Positions 42,465 to 51,832 of a stretch of 64,000 nt of DNA are shown here, piece by piece. The position numbers and the translations under genes were made by a program. The DNA is from Acidobacteriota bacterium (GTDB lineage Bacteria > Acidobacteriota > Vicinamibacteria > Vicinamibacterales > UBA2999). The notes beneath the pieces were generated by a model. It saw only the letters and a list, made by a program, of their open reading frames with translations. It searched no databases and had not been told where the DNA came from. Positions within the stretch are counted from its first letter, which is position 1. Each line of letters opens with the position of its first letter. The stretch spans positions 1 through 64,000 of the forward strand of contig CANKJK010000002.1 of NCBI GenBank assembly GCA_947482665.1. The letters run 5' to 3'.

Positions 42465-43901
42465 ATGTGTCGTAGCTTGTCGCGCACGGCCCTTCGTACT
42501 GCCGCCATCCTCCTCTCGTCAGGACTGCTGGCGCACACCGCCGAGGCGGCTCGACCCGCCGTGGCGGAGGCCGCACGGGGCCGGGACTGGGCCACCGTCC
42601 GCACACTCGTCACCAGAAAAGTGGACGTCAACGCCGCGGCCGCCGACGGCGCCACGGCCCTGCACTGGGCGGTCAACGCGGAAGCGCTCGACGTCGTCCG
42701 GCTCCTCTTGAGCGCCGGGGCCAAGCCCGACGCGGCCAATGAGTACGGCGTCACGCCGCTGAACCTCGCGGCGGCACGCGGCCACGCCGTCATCACCGAC
42801 GCGCTCCTGACCGCCGGCGCGAATCCAAACCTCACCGCCGCCAATGGCGAGCGTCCGCTGATGCTGGCCGCTCGCGCCGGCAACGTCGCCGCCGTCCAGA
42901 CCCTGCTGGATCGCGGCGCACGTATAGCCGACCAGGATCCATCGAAGGGGCAGAACGCGCTGATGTGGGCCGTGGACGCCGGCAACATTGACGTCGCGCG
43001 GTTGCTCCTGACTCGCGGCGCGGATGTCCAGGCGCGTTCCCAGTCGGGTTTCTCGCCTATCCTCTTTGCCGCCCGCGCGGGCAACCTCGACATGGCCCGG
43101 CTGCTGCTCGACGCCGGCGCGAAGGTGAATGACACCGACGAGGGCGGTGTGACCCCGCTCCATGTCGCGACCGTCCGTGGCCACGCCCCACTGGCGATCT
43201 TCCTGCTCGAGCGTGGCGCCGATCCCAAAGCCGACAAGCCCGGCTACACGGCGCTCCACTGGGCGGCAGCCAAAGTGGAGCTCAACGAATATCCAACGCG
43301 GTACGGGACGTGGCACGAGTGGAACGTGCTGGGCGGGATCGTCAATGGCCGCATGGATCTGATCAAGGCGCTGCTCGCCAAGGGTGCGAATCCGAACGCC
43401 AAGCTCACCAAGCCGACACCGCGCTTCAGCAACGAAGGCGGCGGCTACCGGGCGCTCGGGTCGACTCCGCTCTTCATGGCGGCGTCCAACGGCGAAACCG
43501 AGACGATGCGCGTCCTCGTGGCCGCAGGCGCCGACGCAAACGCCCGCAACAACGACAACTCCACGGTCTTGATCACGGCGGTCGGCCGCCCGTCAGGCGA
43601 CGCCCAGGACCCGATTCCGCAGCCGGTGGCGCTCGAGGGCGTGAAGCTCGCCGTCTCGATGGGTGTGGACGTGAATGCGTCGGACAACCTCGGGGAGACG
43701 GCCCTGCACACCGCCGCCTACCTGGGCCACGACCAGATCATCAGGTTTCTGGTCGAGCACGGCGCGAACATCAATCAGAAGAACAAGCGCGGTGAAACCG
43801 CGCTTCGCATCGCGATGGGTGTGGACCGCGGCGCGCTCCGCTTCCCCGGCTATCCCGTTGCCGCCGCAATGCTGCGTACGCTCGGCGGGGCCGCCGAGTA
43901 G
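42465..43901 (+). CDS. Secreted ankyrin-repeat protein
   Basis: The ATG at 42465 is preferred over GTG 42456, because GAGGTG (42454-42459) lies 5 bases before it. The 478-residue protein has a signal peptide (about 1-28) and about ten ankyrin repeats from residue ~45 to the end, with repeated G-x-TALHWA or TPLHVA and V-x-LLL-x-AGA-x-x-x patterns. One insertion (about 275-345) interrupts the repeats (ELNEYPTRYGTWHEWN, which contains Trp). Ankyrin proteins next to DUF1592/DUF1552 genes recur in Acidobacteriota; the ankyrin gene may scaffold them. It faces the TolC gene tail to tail with a 27-base gap. Confidence 0.93.
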   Translation: MCRSLSRTALRTAAILLSSGLLAHTAEAARPAVAEAARGRDWATVRTLVTRKVDVNAAAADGATALHWAVNAEALDVVRLLLSAGAKPDAANEYGVTPLNLAAARGHAVITDALLTAGANPNLTAANGERPLMLAARAGNVAAVQTLLDRGARIADQDPSKGQNALMWAVDAGNIDVARLLLTRGADVQARSQSGFSPILFAARAGNLDMARLLLDAGAKVNDTDEGGVTPLHVATVRGHAPLAIFLLERGADPKADKPGYTALHWAAAKVELNEYPTRYGTWHEWNVLGGIVNGRMDLIKALLAKGANPNAKLTKPTPRFSNEGGGYRALGSTPLFMAASNGETETMRVLVAAGADANARNNDNSTVLITAVGRPSGDAQDPIPQPVALEGVKLAVSMGVDVNASDNLGETALHTAAYLGHDQIIRFLVEHGANINQKNKRGETALRIAMGVDRGALRFPGYPVAAAMLRTLGGAAE

Positions 43902-43928
43902 CCGCTCCTCAACACGGACGAACAGCGC

Positions 43929-45458
43929 CTAGGGCAGCTTCAGGTAGTCGCTCAGGCGCTCATCCGCCTGGCCCGTGGCCCGCGCCAGCGTCAGCTTGCT
44001 CAGGTTGTGGGCAAAGACACCGTTGATGTAGTCGAGCTCGGCCGTGGCCACGGCCTCCTGCGCCTGCACCACCTCAAGACTGTCAGCCACGCCGGCCTCG
44101 AAGCGCTGCCGCGTCAGGTCCAGCGCCTCCTTCGTCACGGCGATATTGCGCTGCGCCAGATCCACCTGACTCGTCGCCGCCGTCAGGTCCAGCACCGCAC
44201 GCCGGATGTCGGCCTCCACCTGGCTCGTCAGGTCCTCGAGCTCCGCTTTCCGCTGCGCCACCACAGCCTCGGCCTGTGAGACGTGCGCCTCGGTCCGGCC
44301 ACCATCAAAGATCGGCACGTGCACACGGCCGGCGATACTGAAGGTCATCCGCCCATTGGCGAGCGTGCTCCCAATCGAGCCGTAGTCGCCGCTGACGCCC
44401 ACGGTCGGCATCCGCTCGCTGCGCGCCGCCGATCGCGCCAGGTCAGCCGCACGCACCTGCGCCTCGGCCGACTTCAGATCCGCACGGTGCTCCCGCGCCA
44501 GCCGCAGCGCCTCGTCGACCGCCGCCGGGGGCGCGGCAGAGAAGCCCACGGCATCGGCCAGATCGTAGCCGTCCGTCGGGGGCAGGCCCACCATCCGCGC
44601 CAGTGCGATCTTCTGCTTCGCGAGGTCGTTGACGAGCGCCGTCAACCGCTGCTGCTGCGTGAGCGCCTGGATCTGGCTGCGATCCACGTCGACCTGCGCC
44701 GCCACGCCAGCGGCACGCCGATCGCCGGTTTGCTTGAAGAGCGCCTCGGCCGTCAGGAGCTGCGACCGCGCGGACTCCACGCGCGCCTTCGCCGCAAGCG
44801 CCTGCAGGTAACTCCCGCCCACGGCCAGCACCACGAGATCCCGCGCGTCCTCGGTCGTCCAATTCGCGGCGCTCGCGCCCTCGCGCGCCGCCTTGAAGTT
44901 CTTCCAGCTCGTCACGTCGACGACCGACTGTGACAACCGCGCGCGCAAGTCGACCACGTTGAACGGACCGACGATGCTCGGAAAGCTGAAGCCCAGCTGC
45001 GGTGCTCCAAAGCTGCTGAACCCGTTAGCGGCGAGGTTCAGCTGCTGACGGGTGGCCGCCAGGTCCGCGCCGATGTTCGGCAACAGCGCACTGCGCGCCA
45101 GGGCCTGCTGACTCCGCGCCTGCTGCACGGCCTGACCCACGTTCACGGTGCCGAGGTTGTAGGCGAGGCCGCGGTCAATGGCCTCCTTGAATCCAAGCGG
45201 ACCCGCCAGCGCCGAGGCGCCGCGACGACTCCCGGTGAGCGCCCCCTGCGCCTGGACGGTGGGACTCGCCGTGTTGACGCTCGAGGCCGCGCCCGGCAGC
45301 GCCGTCTGCGACGACACCACGGACCCGGCCTGCGTGCTGCGTCCCGACAGCGGCAGCGCGACTCCCTGGGCCGCCCCGCTCCCTTGCGCCAGCGCCGGCA
45401 TGGCCCCGGCCATCAACAGCAGCGCGCAGGCCGCCCCGCTCGTAATCAGTCGATTCAT
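43929..45458 (-). CDS. TolC-family outer-membrane efflux channel
   Basis: The ATG at 45458 starts a signal peptide (about 1-25, ending LAQG); an ATG 9 bases upstream leaves the ribosome-binding site too close. The 509-residue protein has two outer-membrane efflux (OEP) halves with long helices (SQQALARSALLPNIGADLA near 127; SAARSERMPTVGVSGDYG near 325) and the closing motif VQAQEAVATAELDYI near 470. It is 32 bases after the two permease genes, so it is the exit duct of the ABC exporter at 45491-50884. A Ser/Ala-rich N-terminal segment (about 25-90) is longer than usual. Confidence 0.93.
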   Translation of the reverse strand: MNRLITSGAACALLLMAGAMPALAQGSGAAQGVALPLSGRSTQAGSVVSSQTALPGAASSVNTASPTVQAQGALTGSRRGASALAGPLGFKEAIDRGLAYNLGTVNVGQAVQQARSQQALARSALLPNIGADLAATRQQLNLAANGFSSFGAPQLGFSFPSIVGPFNVVDLRARLSQSVVDVTSWKNFKAAREGASAANWTTEDARDLVVLAVGGSYLQALAAKARVESARSQLLTAEALFKQTGDRRAAGVAAQVDVDRSQIQALTQQQRLTALVNDLAKQKIALARMVGLPPTDGYDLADAVGFSAAPPAAVDEALRLAREHRADLKSAEAQVRAADLARSAARSERMPTVGVSGDYGSIGSTLANGRMTFSIAGRVHVPIFDGGRTEAHVSQAEAVVAQRKAELEDLTSQVEADIRRAVLDLTAATSQVDLAQRNIAVTKEALDLTRQRFEAGVADSLEVVQAQEAVATAELDYINGVFAHNLSKLTLARATGQADERLSDYLKLP

Positions 45459-45490
45459 GATGCGCATATCCTCAGGCGGCCCGGCCGCCG

Positions 45491-46657
45491 CTACGACAAC
45501 TGCTGCCGGAAGCGCCAGACACTCACCGTCATCACCACGCCCGCGATGACGACGAGCGCCACCAGGTGGGTCCACACATCCTCGATCTGGCTGCCCCGGA
45601 TGAGCGTCCCTCTCGCGATGAACCCGAAGTGATAAATGGGATTGATGGCCGTCCACGGTCGCATCCAGGCCGGCATGGCCTCGGCCGGCGTCATCGTGCC
45701 GGAGAGCGACATCATCGGCGGCATGATGAAGAAGCTCGCCAACTGCGCCTGCTGTGCGGACTTGGAGAGCGTGGCCACGACCGTCCCAAAGCCGATGCCG
45801 CACATCAGGCAGGCGGCGACAGCTACCGAGAAGAGCAGCGCGCTCCCCCGGAACGGCACATCAAACCAGAACCGGATCACGACCAGCGCAATCGTCGCCG
45901 GAATCATCAAGAGCACGAACTGCGGCAGGATCTTCGCGATGATGATTTCCGACGTCCTGAGCGGCGTCATCAGCAGCTGCTCAAGGGTCCCCGCCTCGCG
46001 CTCCTTCACCATCGTGGCTGACGCCGTGATCATGCCGTTCATCAGCAGCAACTGGCCGATGAGGCCCGTCACGAGAAACCAGGAGGAGACGAGTCCGGGA
46101 TTGAACAGAAAGAGCGGATGCAGGAGCGCGAGCCCGTGCCGCGGCGGCGCGCCTTCCACCGCCCGTGGCGCCACGTTCACGCCACCGGCCGCCAGCGTCC
46201 GGTTGAAACCCGCCAGCACGCCGCGCACATACCCCTGACTCACAGCCGCGGTGTTGGCGTTCATGGCGTTCAGCAGCACCTGGATCATCGCGGTGCGTCC
46301 CCGATCCAGATCAGCCGCGAACTCACCAGGAATCACGATGCCCGCGTCCACGTTGCCCTGCCGAATCTCGTCGCTGAGCGCCTCGACCGAGTTGTAGGAC
46401 GCCTGCAGCTTGAAACTGCCGCTCTGACTGAGCGACGCAACGAGGCTTCGGCTCGCGGACGAGCCACTGTCGTCCACGACGCCCAGTTTGATGCCCGTGA
46501 CCTTCGGACTCATCACCGTGCCAAAGATCATCAGCTGCAGGATGGGCGGCAGGATGAGCGCGAGGATGACGCGCTTGTCGTGGCTGACCTGATGCAGTTC
46601 CTTGATGACGAGCGCCACCAGGGCCGGGCTCCAGAATCGTCTAACGCGGGCCCACAT
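45491..46657 (-). CDS. ybhR: ABC-2 type efflux permease, YbhR-like
   Basis: The ATG at 46657 overlaps the stop of the upstream permease gene (TGATG). The 388-residue protein has one N-terminal span (about 25-45; RVILALILPPILQLMIFG), a large periplasmic region to about 210 (SGSSASRSLVASL, YNSVEALSDEIRQG), then five spans; ASATMVKEREAGTLEQLLMTPL near 245 is the cytoplasmic coupling region. It is the second of two different permeases, as in E. coli YbhGFSR, which exports cationic drugs such as tetracycline. The substrate here is unknown. Confidence 0.85.
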   Translation of the reverse strand: MWARVRRFWSPALVALVIKELHQVSHDKRVILALILPPILQLMIFGTVMSPKVTGIKLGVVDDSGSSASRSLVASLSQSGSFKLQASYNSVEALSDEIRQGNVDAGIVIPGEFAADLDRGRTAMIQVLLNAMNANTAAVSQGYVRGVLAGFNRTLAAGGVNVAPRAVEGAPPRHGLALLHPLFLFNPGLVSSWFLVTGLIGQLLLMNGMITASATMVKEREAGTLEQLLMTPLRTSEIIIAKILPQFVLLMIPATIALVVIRFWFDVPFRGSALLFSVAVAACLMCGIGFGTVVATLSKSAQQAQLASFFIMPPMMSLSGTMTPAEAMPAWMRPWTAINPIYHFGFIARGTLIRGSQIEDVWTHLVALVVIAGVVMTVSVWRFRQQLS

Positions 46658-47763
46658 CACGCCTCCAGCCGCATGGGCCGCATCTTGCGCCACGCCATAA
46701 GGAAGAACACGGAGCCGATCACCGCAATCGCCAGCACCTTCCACCACACGGCCGGCCAGCCGCCACCCTGCAGCAACGCGTCGCGCACGATCTCGATGTA
46801 GTACCGGGCCCAGACCAGATACGACAACCACCGGAGCGAACCCGGCACGTTCGAGAGCGGAAAGAGCAGGCCCGACAGCAGGAACGTAAAGAGGAACCCG
46901 CCCATCATGACGCCCTGCATCGCGGTCACCTGATTCGGCGCGGATGCGCCAATCATCGTGCCGAACGCCGCCACGCAGAAGACATAGAGCACCGTCGAGA
47001 CGAGAAACGGCGTGGGATCGCCCACGAAGCCCAGGCCGTAGACGAACTTCAGCACCGTGAAGAGGACCGCGGCCTCGGCCAAGGCGACGGTCATGAAGGC
47101 CAGAATCTTCCCGGCGAGAAACTCCCAGGCCGAGATGTTCGACACATAGACCTGCAGGATCGTCTTGCGCTCCGCCTCACGCGCCATGGCCAGCGACGCG
47201 AGCAACGGCGGAAACATCGAGAGACCCATCACGAAGATGCCGGGTCCGTAGAATTTCCGCGAGACGCGCCCCGGGTTGTACCAGTAGCGCACGGCCGCCG
47301 CGACCTGCCCTCCGCTCCGCCCGGCCGCGTGCTTCGCGTTGAAGGCGCCGGCGATGCCGCCCGCGTGGCCGGAGAGCAGCCCGGCGGTGTTCCCATCGGA
47401 GCCGTCCACGATCAACTGCAGGTCCGCGTTACGGCCGCGGGACAGATCCTGGGAAAAGTGTTCCGGAATGATCAGGACGCCGCGCGCCTTGTTCGCCGTC
47501 AGCGCGTCCTCGGGACGCCGGTCTGTCGGCCATTCCACGATGCGGAAGGTCAACGACCCCCGGAAGCCGTCGATCAGTTCGCGCGATGCCGGCGAGCCGT
47601 CGAGGTCCTGCACAACCAGCGGCATGTCGTGGACGATGAAGGAGAGCGACTGCCCCATCATCAGCAACTGGATCACCGGAAGAATGAGTGCCAGGGCCAG
47701 GGCCAGCCGATCCCGCGTGAATTGGGATACTTCCTTCCGCCACTGCGCGATGACCCGGTTCAT
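46657..47763 (-). CDS. ybhS: ABC-2 type efflux permease, YbhS-like
   Basis: The 368-residue protein has the ABC-2 layout: an N-terminal span (about 20-42, LALALILPVIQLLMMG), a periplasmic domain with ANKARGVLIIPEHFSQDLSRG near 90, then five spans including LSMFPPLLASLAMAREAERKTILQVYVS around 180-208 (two blocks). The N-terminal MNRVIAQWRKEVSQFTRDRL start is characteristic of this family. Its start overlaps the stop of the ATPase gene by 4 bases (47760-47763), which means coupling. Confidence 0.85.
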   Translation of the reverse strand: MNRVIAQWRKEVSQFTRDRLALALALILPVIQLLMMGQSLSFIVHDMPLVVQDLDGSPASRELIDGFRGSLTFRIVEWPTDRRPEDALTANKARGVLIIPEHFSQDLSRGRNADLQLIVDGSDGNTAGLLSGHAGGIAGAFNAKHAAGRSGGQVAAAVRYWYNPGRVSRKFYGPGIFVMGLSMFPPLLASLAMAREAERKTILQVYVSNISAWEFLAGKILAFMTVALAEAAVLFTVLKFVYGLGFVGDPTPFLVSTVLYVFCVAAFGTMIGASAPNQVTAMQGVMMGGFLFTFLLSGLLFPLSNVPGSLRWLSYLVWARYYIEIVRDALLQGGGWPAVWWKVLAIAVIGSVFFLMAWRKMRPMRLEA

Positions 47764-49694
47764 GCTTCCACCGCCACTTTGCCCTGCTCACGCGCCTGCT
47801 CGACAATGCTGATGAATACGTCCTCCAGCGAGAAGCGCGAGTCGCGGCACTGCCGCACCGTGATGCCCTTGGCCGAGAGCACCCCGGTCACCCAGGCCAC
47901 TGCGGGCTCGTAGTCGAGATCGCTGATCACGTGCAGGCGGTCTCCGAAGAGCGAGACGCGCCACCGGTCGGTTAGCGTCTTCAAGTGATCCGTGGCCAAC
48001 TGCGGTTGGTCCACATGGAGTTCGAGGAGCGTGCCGCGCTGCGCCGCCTTGACCTCGGAGGGCGTCCCTTCGGCCACCAGTTCACCGGCCACCATCATCC
48101 CCAGCCGGTTGCATTGCTCCGCCTCCTCCAGGTAATGCGTGGTCACGAGAATCGCCGTGCCGGCATCGGCCAGACGGTTGATGAGGCTCCAGAACGACCG
48201 CCGCGCCAGCGGATCGACGCCGGAGGTTGGCTCATCGAGGAAGAGCACGCCGGGCTCGTGCATGATCGCGGCGCCGAAGGCCACACGCTGCTTCCAGCCA
48301 CCTGGGAGACTGGACACCATGCGCCCGCTCTCGTTCTCCAGGCCGGCAAAGTCGAGCACCCAGGCAATCTTGTCGTCACGCTCTTCGTCGGGCACGCCGT
48401 ACACACCGGCGAAGAACCCGAGGTTCTCCGCGACGGTCATGTCCTCGTAGAGGGAGAACTTCTGCGACATGTAGCCCACCTGCCGCCGCACCTTGGGCTC
48501 GCGCAGATTGCGCCGGGCGCCGGCCAGTTCCGTGACGCCCTTCGATGGGTCGAGCAGGCCACAGAGCATCTTGATTGTGGTCGTCTTGCCGGCACCGTTC
48601 GCGCCCAGAAGGCCGTAGACCTCCCCGTACTTCACCTGCAGGGACACGTCGTGCACGGCGCGGAACGTGCCGAACATCCGCGTGACATGCTCGGCCCCGA
48701 TGGCCACACGGCCGATGGCGTCCGCATGATCATGGTGGCCCGGAAACGTGGGATGCTCGACCGCCCCGCCCAGTGCGCGCAGACGCGCCACGAAAGCATT
48801 CTCCAGCGTCGGCATATCCGAACGGATATCGGTGACCCCCAGCCCGGCCCGCGCCAGCCGATCACGAATCACGGCCTCACCCGCCGGCGCGTCATGGACG
48901 AGCACATCGAGCCGGTCGCCAAAGCGCTGGACGTCGATGATGTTCGCGTGGTCGCGGTCGGCCTCGTAGAGAATCTGCTCCGCCGGCCCGAGGCCGGGCG
49001 TGCGCACTTCAAGCCGCACCGCACCGAGGCTGTCGCGCAGCTCGGTCGGCGTGCCCACCTGCTGGATGGCACCGGCATACATCAACGCCACACGGTGGCA
49101 GCGCTCGGCTTCGTCCAGATAGGGGGTCGCGACCAGAATCGTCAGGCCGTCCGTGGAAAGGTGCGCCAGCGTGTCCCAGAACTCGCGCCGCGAGACCGGG
49201 TCAACGCCGGTCGTGGGTTCGTCCAGCAGCAACACGCGAGGCTCGGGCACCAGCGCGCACGCCAGCGCCAACTTCTGCTTCATGCCGCCGCTCAGCTGTC
49301 CGGCCCGCCGTTCCGTGAACCGGTGCATGTCGAACATGCGGAGGTAGCGCATGCCCCGTTCGTCGACCTCGGCGCGGGGCGTGCCACGCAGATCGCCCAG
49401 GTAGCGGATGTTCTCCAGGACGGTCAGGTCCGGATAGAGGCTGAAGGTCTGCGTCAGGTAGCCCGTGTGGGCACGGGCGTCGCGGGCCGGGCGGCCAAAG
49501 ACCTCGGCCGTACCGCTGGTCGCTGCCATCACACCCGCCAGCACCTGGAAGGTGGTCGTCTTGCCTGCGCCATCCGGACCGATGAGCCCGAAGATCTCGC
49601 CGGTGGCGATCTCCAGGCTGATGCCCCGAACCGCTTCAAGCGCGCCGAACTTCTTGACGAGTCCGTCGACGCGGATCGCCGATGGAGGTGTCAC
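47760..49694 (-). CDS. ybhF: Tandem ABC transporter ATPase, YbhF-like
   Basis: The 644-residue protein has two complete ATPase domains. Domain 1 (about 5-235) has Walker A GPDGAGKTT, signature LSGGMKQK and Walker B LLLDEPTTGVDP. Domain 2 (about 330-560) has GANGAGKTT, a variant signature LPGGWKQR and LFLDEPTSGVDP. This double-domain form is typical of YbhF; the linker (about 240-325) carries DHANIIDVQRFGDRLDV. It drives the two permeases encoded immediately downstream. It overlaps the membrane fusion protein gene by 4 bases (49691-49694). Confidence 0.9.
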   Translation of the reverse strand: MTPPSAIRVDGLVKKFGALEAVRGISLEIATGEIFGLIGPDGAGKTTTFQVLAGVMAATSGTAEVFGRPARDARAHTGYLTQTFSLYPDLTVLENIRYLGDLRGTPRAEVDERGMRYLRMFDMHRFTERRAGQLSGGMKQKLALACALVPEPRVLLLDEPTTGVDPVSRREFWDTLAHLSTDGLTILVATPYLDEAERCHRVALMYAGAIQQVGTPTELRDSLGAVRLEVRTPGLGPAEQILYEADRDHANIIDVQRFGDRLDVLVHDAPAGEAVIRDRLARAGLGVTDIRSDMPTLENAFVARLRALGGAVEHPTFPGHHDHADAIGRVAIGAEHVTRMFGTFRAVHDVSLQVKYGEVYGLLGANGAGKTTTIKMLCGLLDPSKGVTELAGARRNLREPKVRRQVGYMSQKFSLYEDMTVAENLGFFAGVYGVPDEERDDKIAWVLDFAGLENESGRMVSSLPGGWKQRVAFGAAIMHEPGVLFLDEPTSGVDPLARRSFWSLINRLADAGTAILVTTHYLEEAEQCNRLGMMVAGELVAEGTPSEVKAAQRGTLLELHVDQPQLATDHLKTLTDRWRVSLFGDRLHVISDLDYEPAVAWVTGVLSAKGITVRQCRDSRFSLEDVFISIVEQAREQGKVAVEA

Positions 49695-50884
49695 CGCGTG
49701 GAACTCGTGGGCCAGGCCGCGCCAACCAGGATTTCTCCATCGGCGGGCATACCCGGCTTGGCGAAGCCAAACGCACCCTTGAGCTGCACCTTGACGCCCA
49801 CCACCTGACGCACCCGATCCTCACGGAAGTAGGTGTTCTCCGGAGTGAAGGTCGCCTCGGGGTCGATCCGCGTGACCACCCCATCTACGGGCTCCTTCGG
49901 TTTGGAATCCAGGTAGACGCGCGCGACCTGCCCCGCCTTCACCTCGCCAATCCGGCCTTCCGGCACGAAGCCACGGAGATACATTTTGTTCAGATCGACG
50001 ATGGTGACCAGCGGTGTCCCGGCGCCAACGATCTCGCCGGGCTCGGCACTCCGGGTCACGACGGTGCCATCAAAGGGCGCAAGGACCGTCAAGTCCTTGT
50101 GCGCGGCCTCTGCCTCCGACAGCCGGGCTCGGGCCTGCTCCGTCGTCGCCATGCTGCTCGCGATCTCGGCCTGCTGCTGCGCAATCTGCCCCTTGATGGC
50201 GGCGCTCTGCGCCATCCGGATCTCGGGGTTCGTCAGCATCGACCGGGCGGAGGCAAGGGCGCCACGCGCCGCCTCCACGCGCTTGGTGGCCGCCGCCACG
50301 GCGGCCGCCTGCTGGTCCGCGGTCGAGGCGGCCTGCTTGCCCTGCCGCTCCGACACCGCACCGGACTTCGCCAGCTTCGCGTAGGCGTCGCGGTCGAACT
50401 GCGCGAGCTGCAGTGAGGCCTGCTCCCGCACCAGCTGCGCTTCCGCGCCGGCGAGGTCGGCATCCGCCTGGCGGACGCGACCATCGGCCTCCACGCGAGC
50501 CTGCTCCGTCTGTAATTGCACCTGGCGGAGCTGCTGCTCCAGCACCGCAATCTGTTCCCGCGCGACCTTCGACCGCGCCTCGGCCTGGGTCAGCGCCGCC
50601 CTCGCCTGCTCTGCACGGGCCTCAACCTGATCGTCGTCAAGCTCGGCGATCGTGTCGCCTGCCTTCACGGCGTCGCCCTCCCGTACCACGATGCGGACAA
50701 TGCGGCCCGCGACCCGGGAGGCGACGGCGGAATCGTCGCCTTCGAGCCGTCCACTCAAGGTGACCACGGTGGAAGGGACGGCGGCCGAGGCGCGCATGCG
50801 CCAGGCCGTCAACCCGCCGCCCACGAGCACCGCGGCCAGGACAATCAGCATCAGGGGATTCGGTCGACGTGACATGGAGTCCAT
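49691..50884 (-). CDS. ybhG: HlyD-type membrane fusion protein, YbhG-like
   Basis: The 397-residue protein has an N-terminal membrane anchor (about 12-30), a lipoyl-like segment (RIVRIVVREGDAVKAGDTIAEL near 62-83, given as two blocks of the fold), a long coiled coil (about 95-215; many Gln/Arg heptads) and a second half-lipoyl and beta barrel (VLAPFDGTVVTRSAEPGEIV near 265). It links the permeases to TolC. A perfect inverted repeat starts at the A of its first ATG (50884); an in-frame ATG at 50875 is an alternative start. It is the first gene of the efflux operon. Confidence 0.88.
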   Translation of the reverse strand: MDSMSRRPNPLMLIVLAAVLVGGGLTAWRMRASAAVPSTVVTLSGRLEGDDSAVASRVAGRIVRIVVREGDAVKAGDTIAELDDDQVEARAEQARAALTQAEARSKVAREQIAVLEQQLRQVQLQTEQARVEADGRVRQADADLAGAEAQLVREQASLQLAQFDRDAYAKLAKSGAVSERQGKQAASTADQQAAAVAAATKRVEAARGALASARSMLTNPEIRMAQSAAIKGQIAQQQAEIASSMATTEQARARLSEAEAAHKDLTVLAPFDGTVVTRSAEPGEIVGAGTPLVTIVDLNKMYLRGFVPEGRIGEVKAGQVARVYLDSKPKEPVDGVVTRIDPEATFTPENTYFREDRVRQVVGVKVQLKGAFGFAKPGMPADGEILVGAAWPTSSTR

Positions 50885-50905
50885 TATGAGTCATCTGACT
50901 CATAA
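50884..50905. promoter_or_regulatory. Perfect inverted repeat, probable TetR-family operator
   Basis: TTATGAGTCA and TGACTCATAA (10-bp arms, TC centre) occupy 50884-50905, next to the YbhG-like start. A 22-bp palindrome of this form is typical for a TetR dimer. The divergent TetR gene starts at 51010, and two copies of TCACCTGA (50939, 50967) lie in between and could be further sites or promoter parts. Confidence 0.75.
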
Positions 50906-51009
50906 ATCAAACAGAGGCACGCCACTTCCCGGTATTTCTCACCTGATTTGCATGACTTTTCCTAAATCACCTGAATCATTTTTGCCGTCACATGGTCCAT
51001 AATGTCGGC

Positions 51010-51723
51010 ATGGCTGGTCCGCCGAAACAGCGCCGGAGCGAGGCAACGCGTGAGCGCCTCGTCACCGCGGCGATCGAGACATTCGGCGCCGACGGCTTCA
51101 CCCGCACCTCGACGCGGACGGTCGTCGAACGCGCCGGGGCGAACCTTGTCTCCATCCACTATCACTTCGGGGGCAAAGAGCAGCTCTATTGCGCCGCGGC
51201 CGAGCACATCGCGAAGCACATCCACGACCGGAGCGCGGCGGTGTTGGAGCGGGGACGCGCGCTGTCACGCGATCGGAGCGCGTCCAGAGACGCGCTCATC
51301 GAGGGCGTGTGCGCCATCTACGATGAATTTACCGGCATCTTCCTGGCGGGCGGTCTGCCTGAAGGCTGGCGGCAGTTTCTGGTGCGTGAGCAGATGGAGC
51401 CCTCGGGCACCACCGCCTTCCGGTCCCTGTTCGGCGTCATCCGCCCGTTCTTCGAATGCGTCTCGACGCTCATCGGGCGCCTCCAGAAGCGCCGGCCGTC
51501 GGACCAGCGGGTCCAACTGACGACGGCGTTCATCTTCGGGCACGTCTACGTGTTTCGGACCAACCCTCATGGCGCCCTGCGCATGCTGGGCTGGACCACG
51601 TTTGGCCCCAGAGAGATCGCGGCCATCCGCACCACGGCCCGCGAGCACATCGGTCGCATGCTGGGAGCGGTCCCGCCGCCAGCCTCAGTCGCCCGCGGAC
51701 GCCGCTCAGCCGAACGCCGCTGA
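51010..51723 (+). CDS. TetR-family regulator, CecR/YbiH-like
   Basis: The ATG at 51010 places the DNA-binding helix-turn-helix at residues about 10-55 (ATRERLVTAAIETFGADGF, ERAGANLVSIHYHFGGKEQLY), as is standard. The 237-residue protein has a C-terminal ligand/dimer domain of DUF1956 type (LVREQMEPSGTTAFRSLF near 125, FGHVYVFRTN near 178). In E. coli, YbiH (CecR) is encoded beside ybhGFSR and represses it; the same order is seen here. It should bind the perfect inverted repeat at 50884-50905 and respond to an exported drug-like ligand, which is inference. Confidence 0.88.
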   Translation: MAGPPKQRRSEATRERLVTAAIETFGADGFTRTSTRTVVERAGANLVSIHYHFGGKEQLYCAAAEHIAKHIHDRSAAVLERGRALSRDRSASRDALIEGVCAIYDEFTGIFLAGGLPEGWRQFLVREQMEPSGTTAFRSLFGVIRPFFECVSTLIGRLQKRRPSDQRVQLTTAFIFGHVYVFRTNPHGALRMLGWTTFGPREIAAIRTTAREHIGRMLGAVPPPASVARGRRSAERR

Positions 51724-51832
51724 GCCGAACGCCCTCAGCGTCCGATCGCGTGTCGCGTAGCCACAACCGCGTGTCCCTGGCCGCGGCATCGCCGCCCTGG
51801 CGCGCCCACAAGGAGGGGACGCGTCTGTCAGT

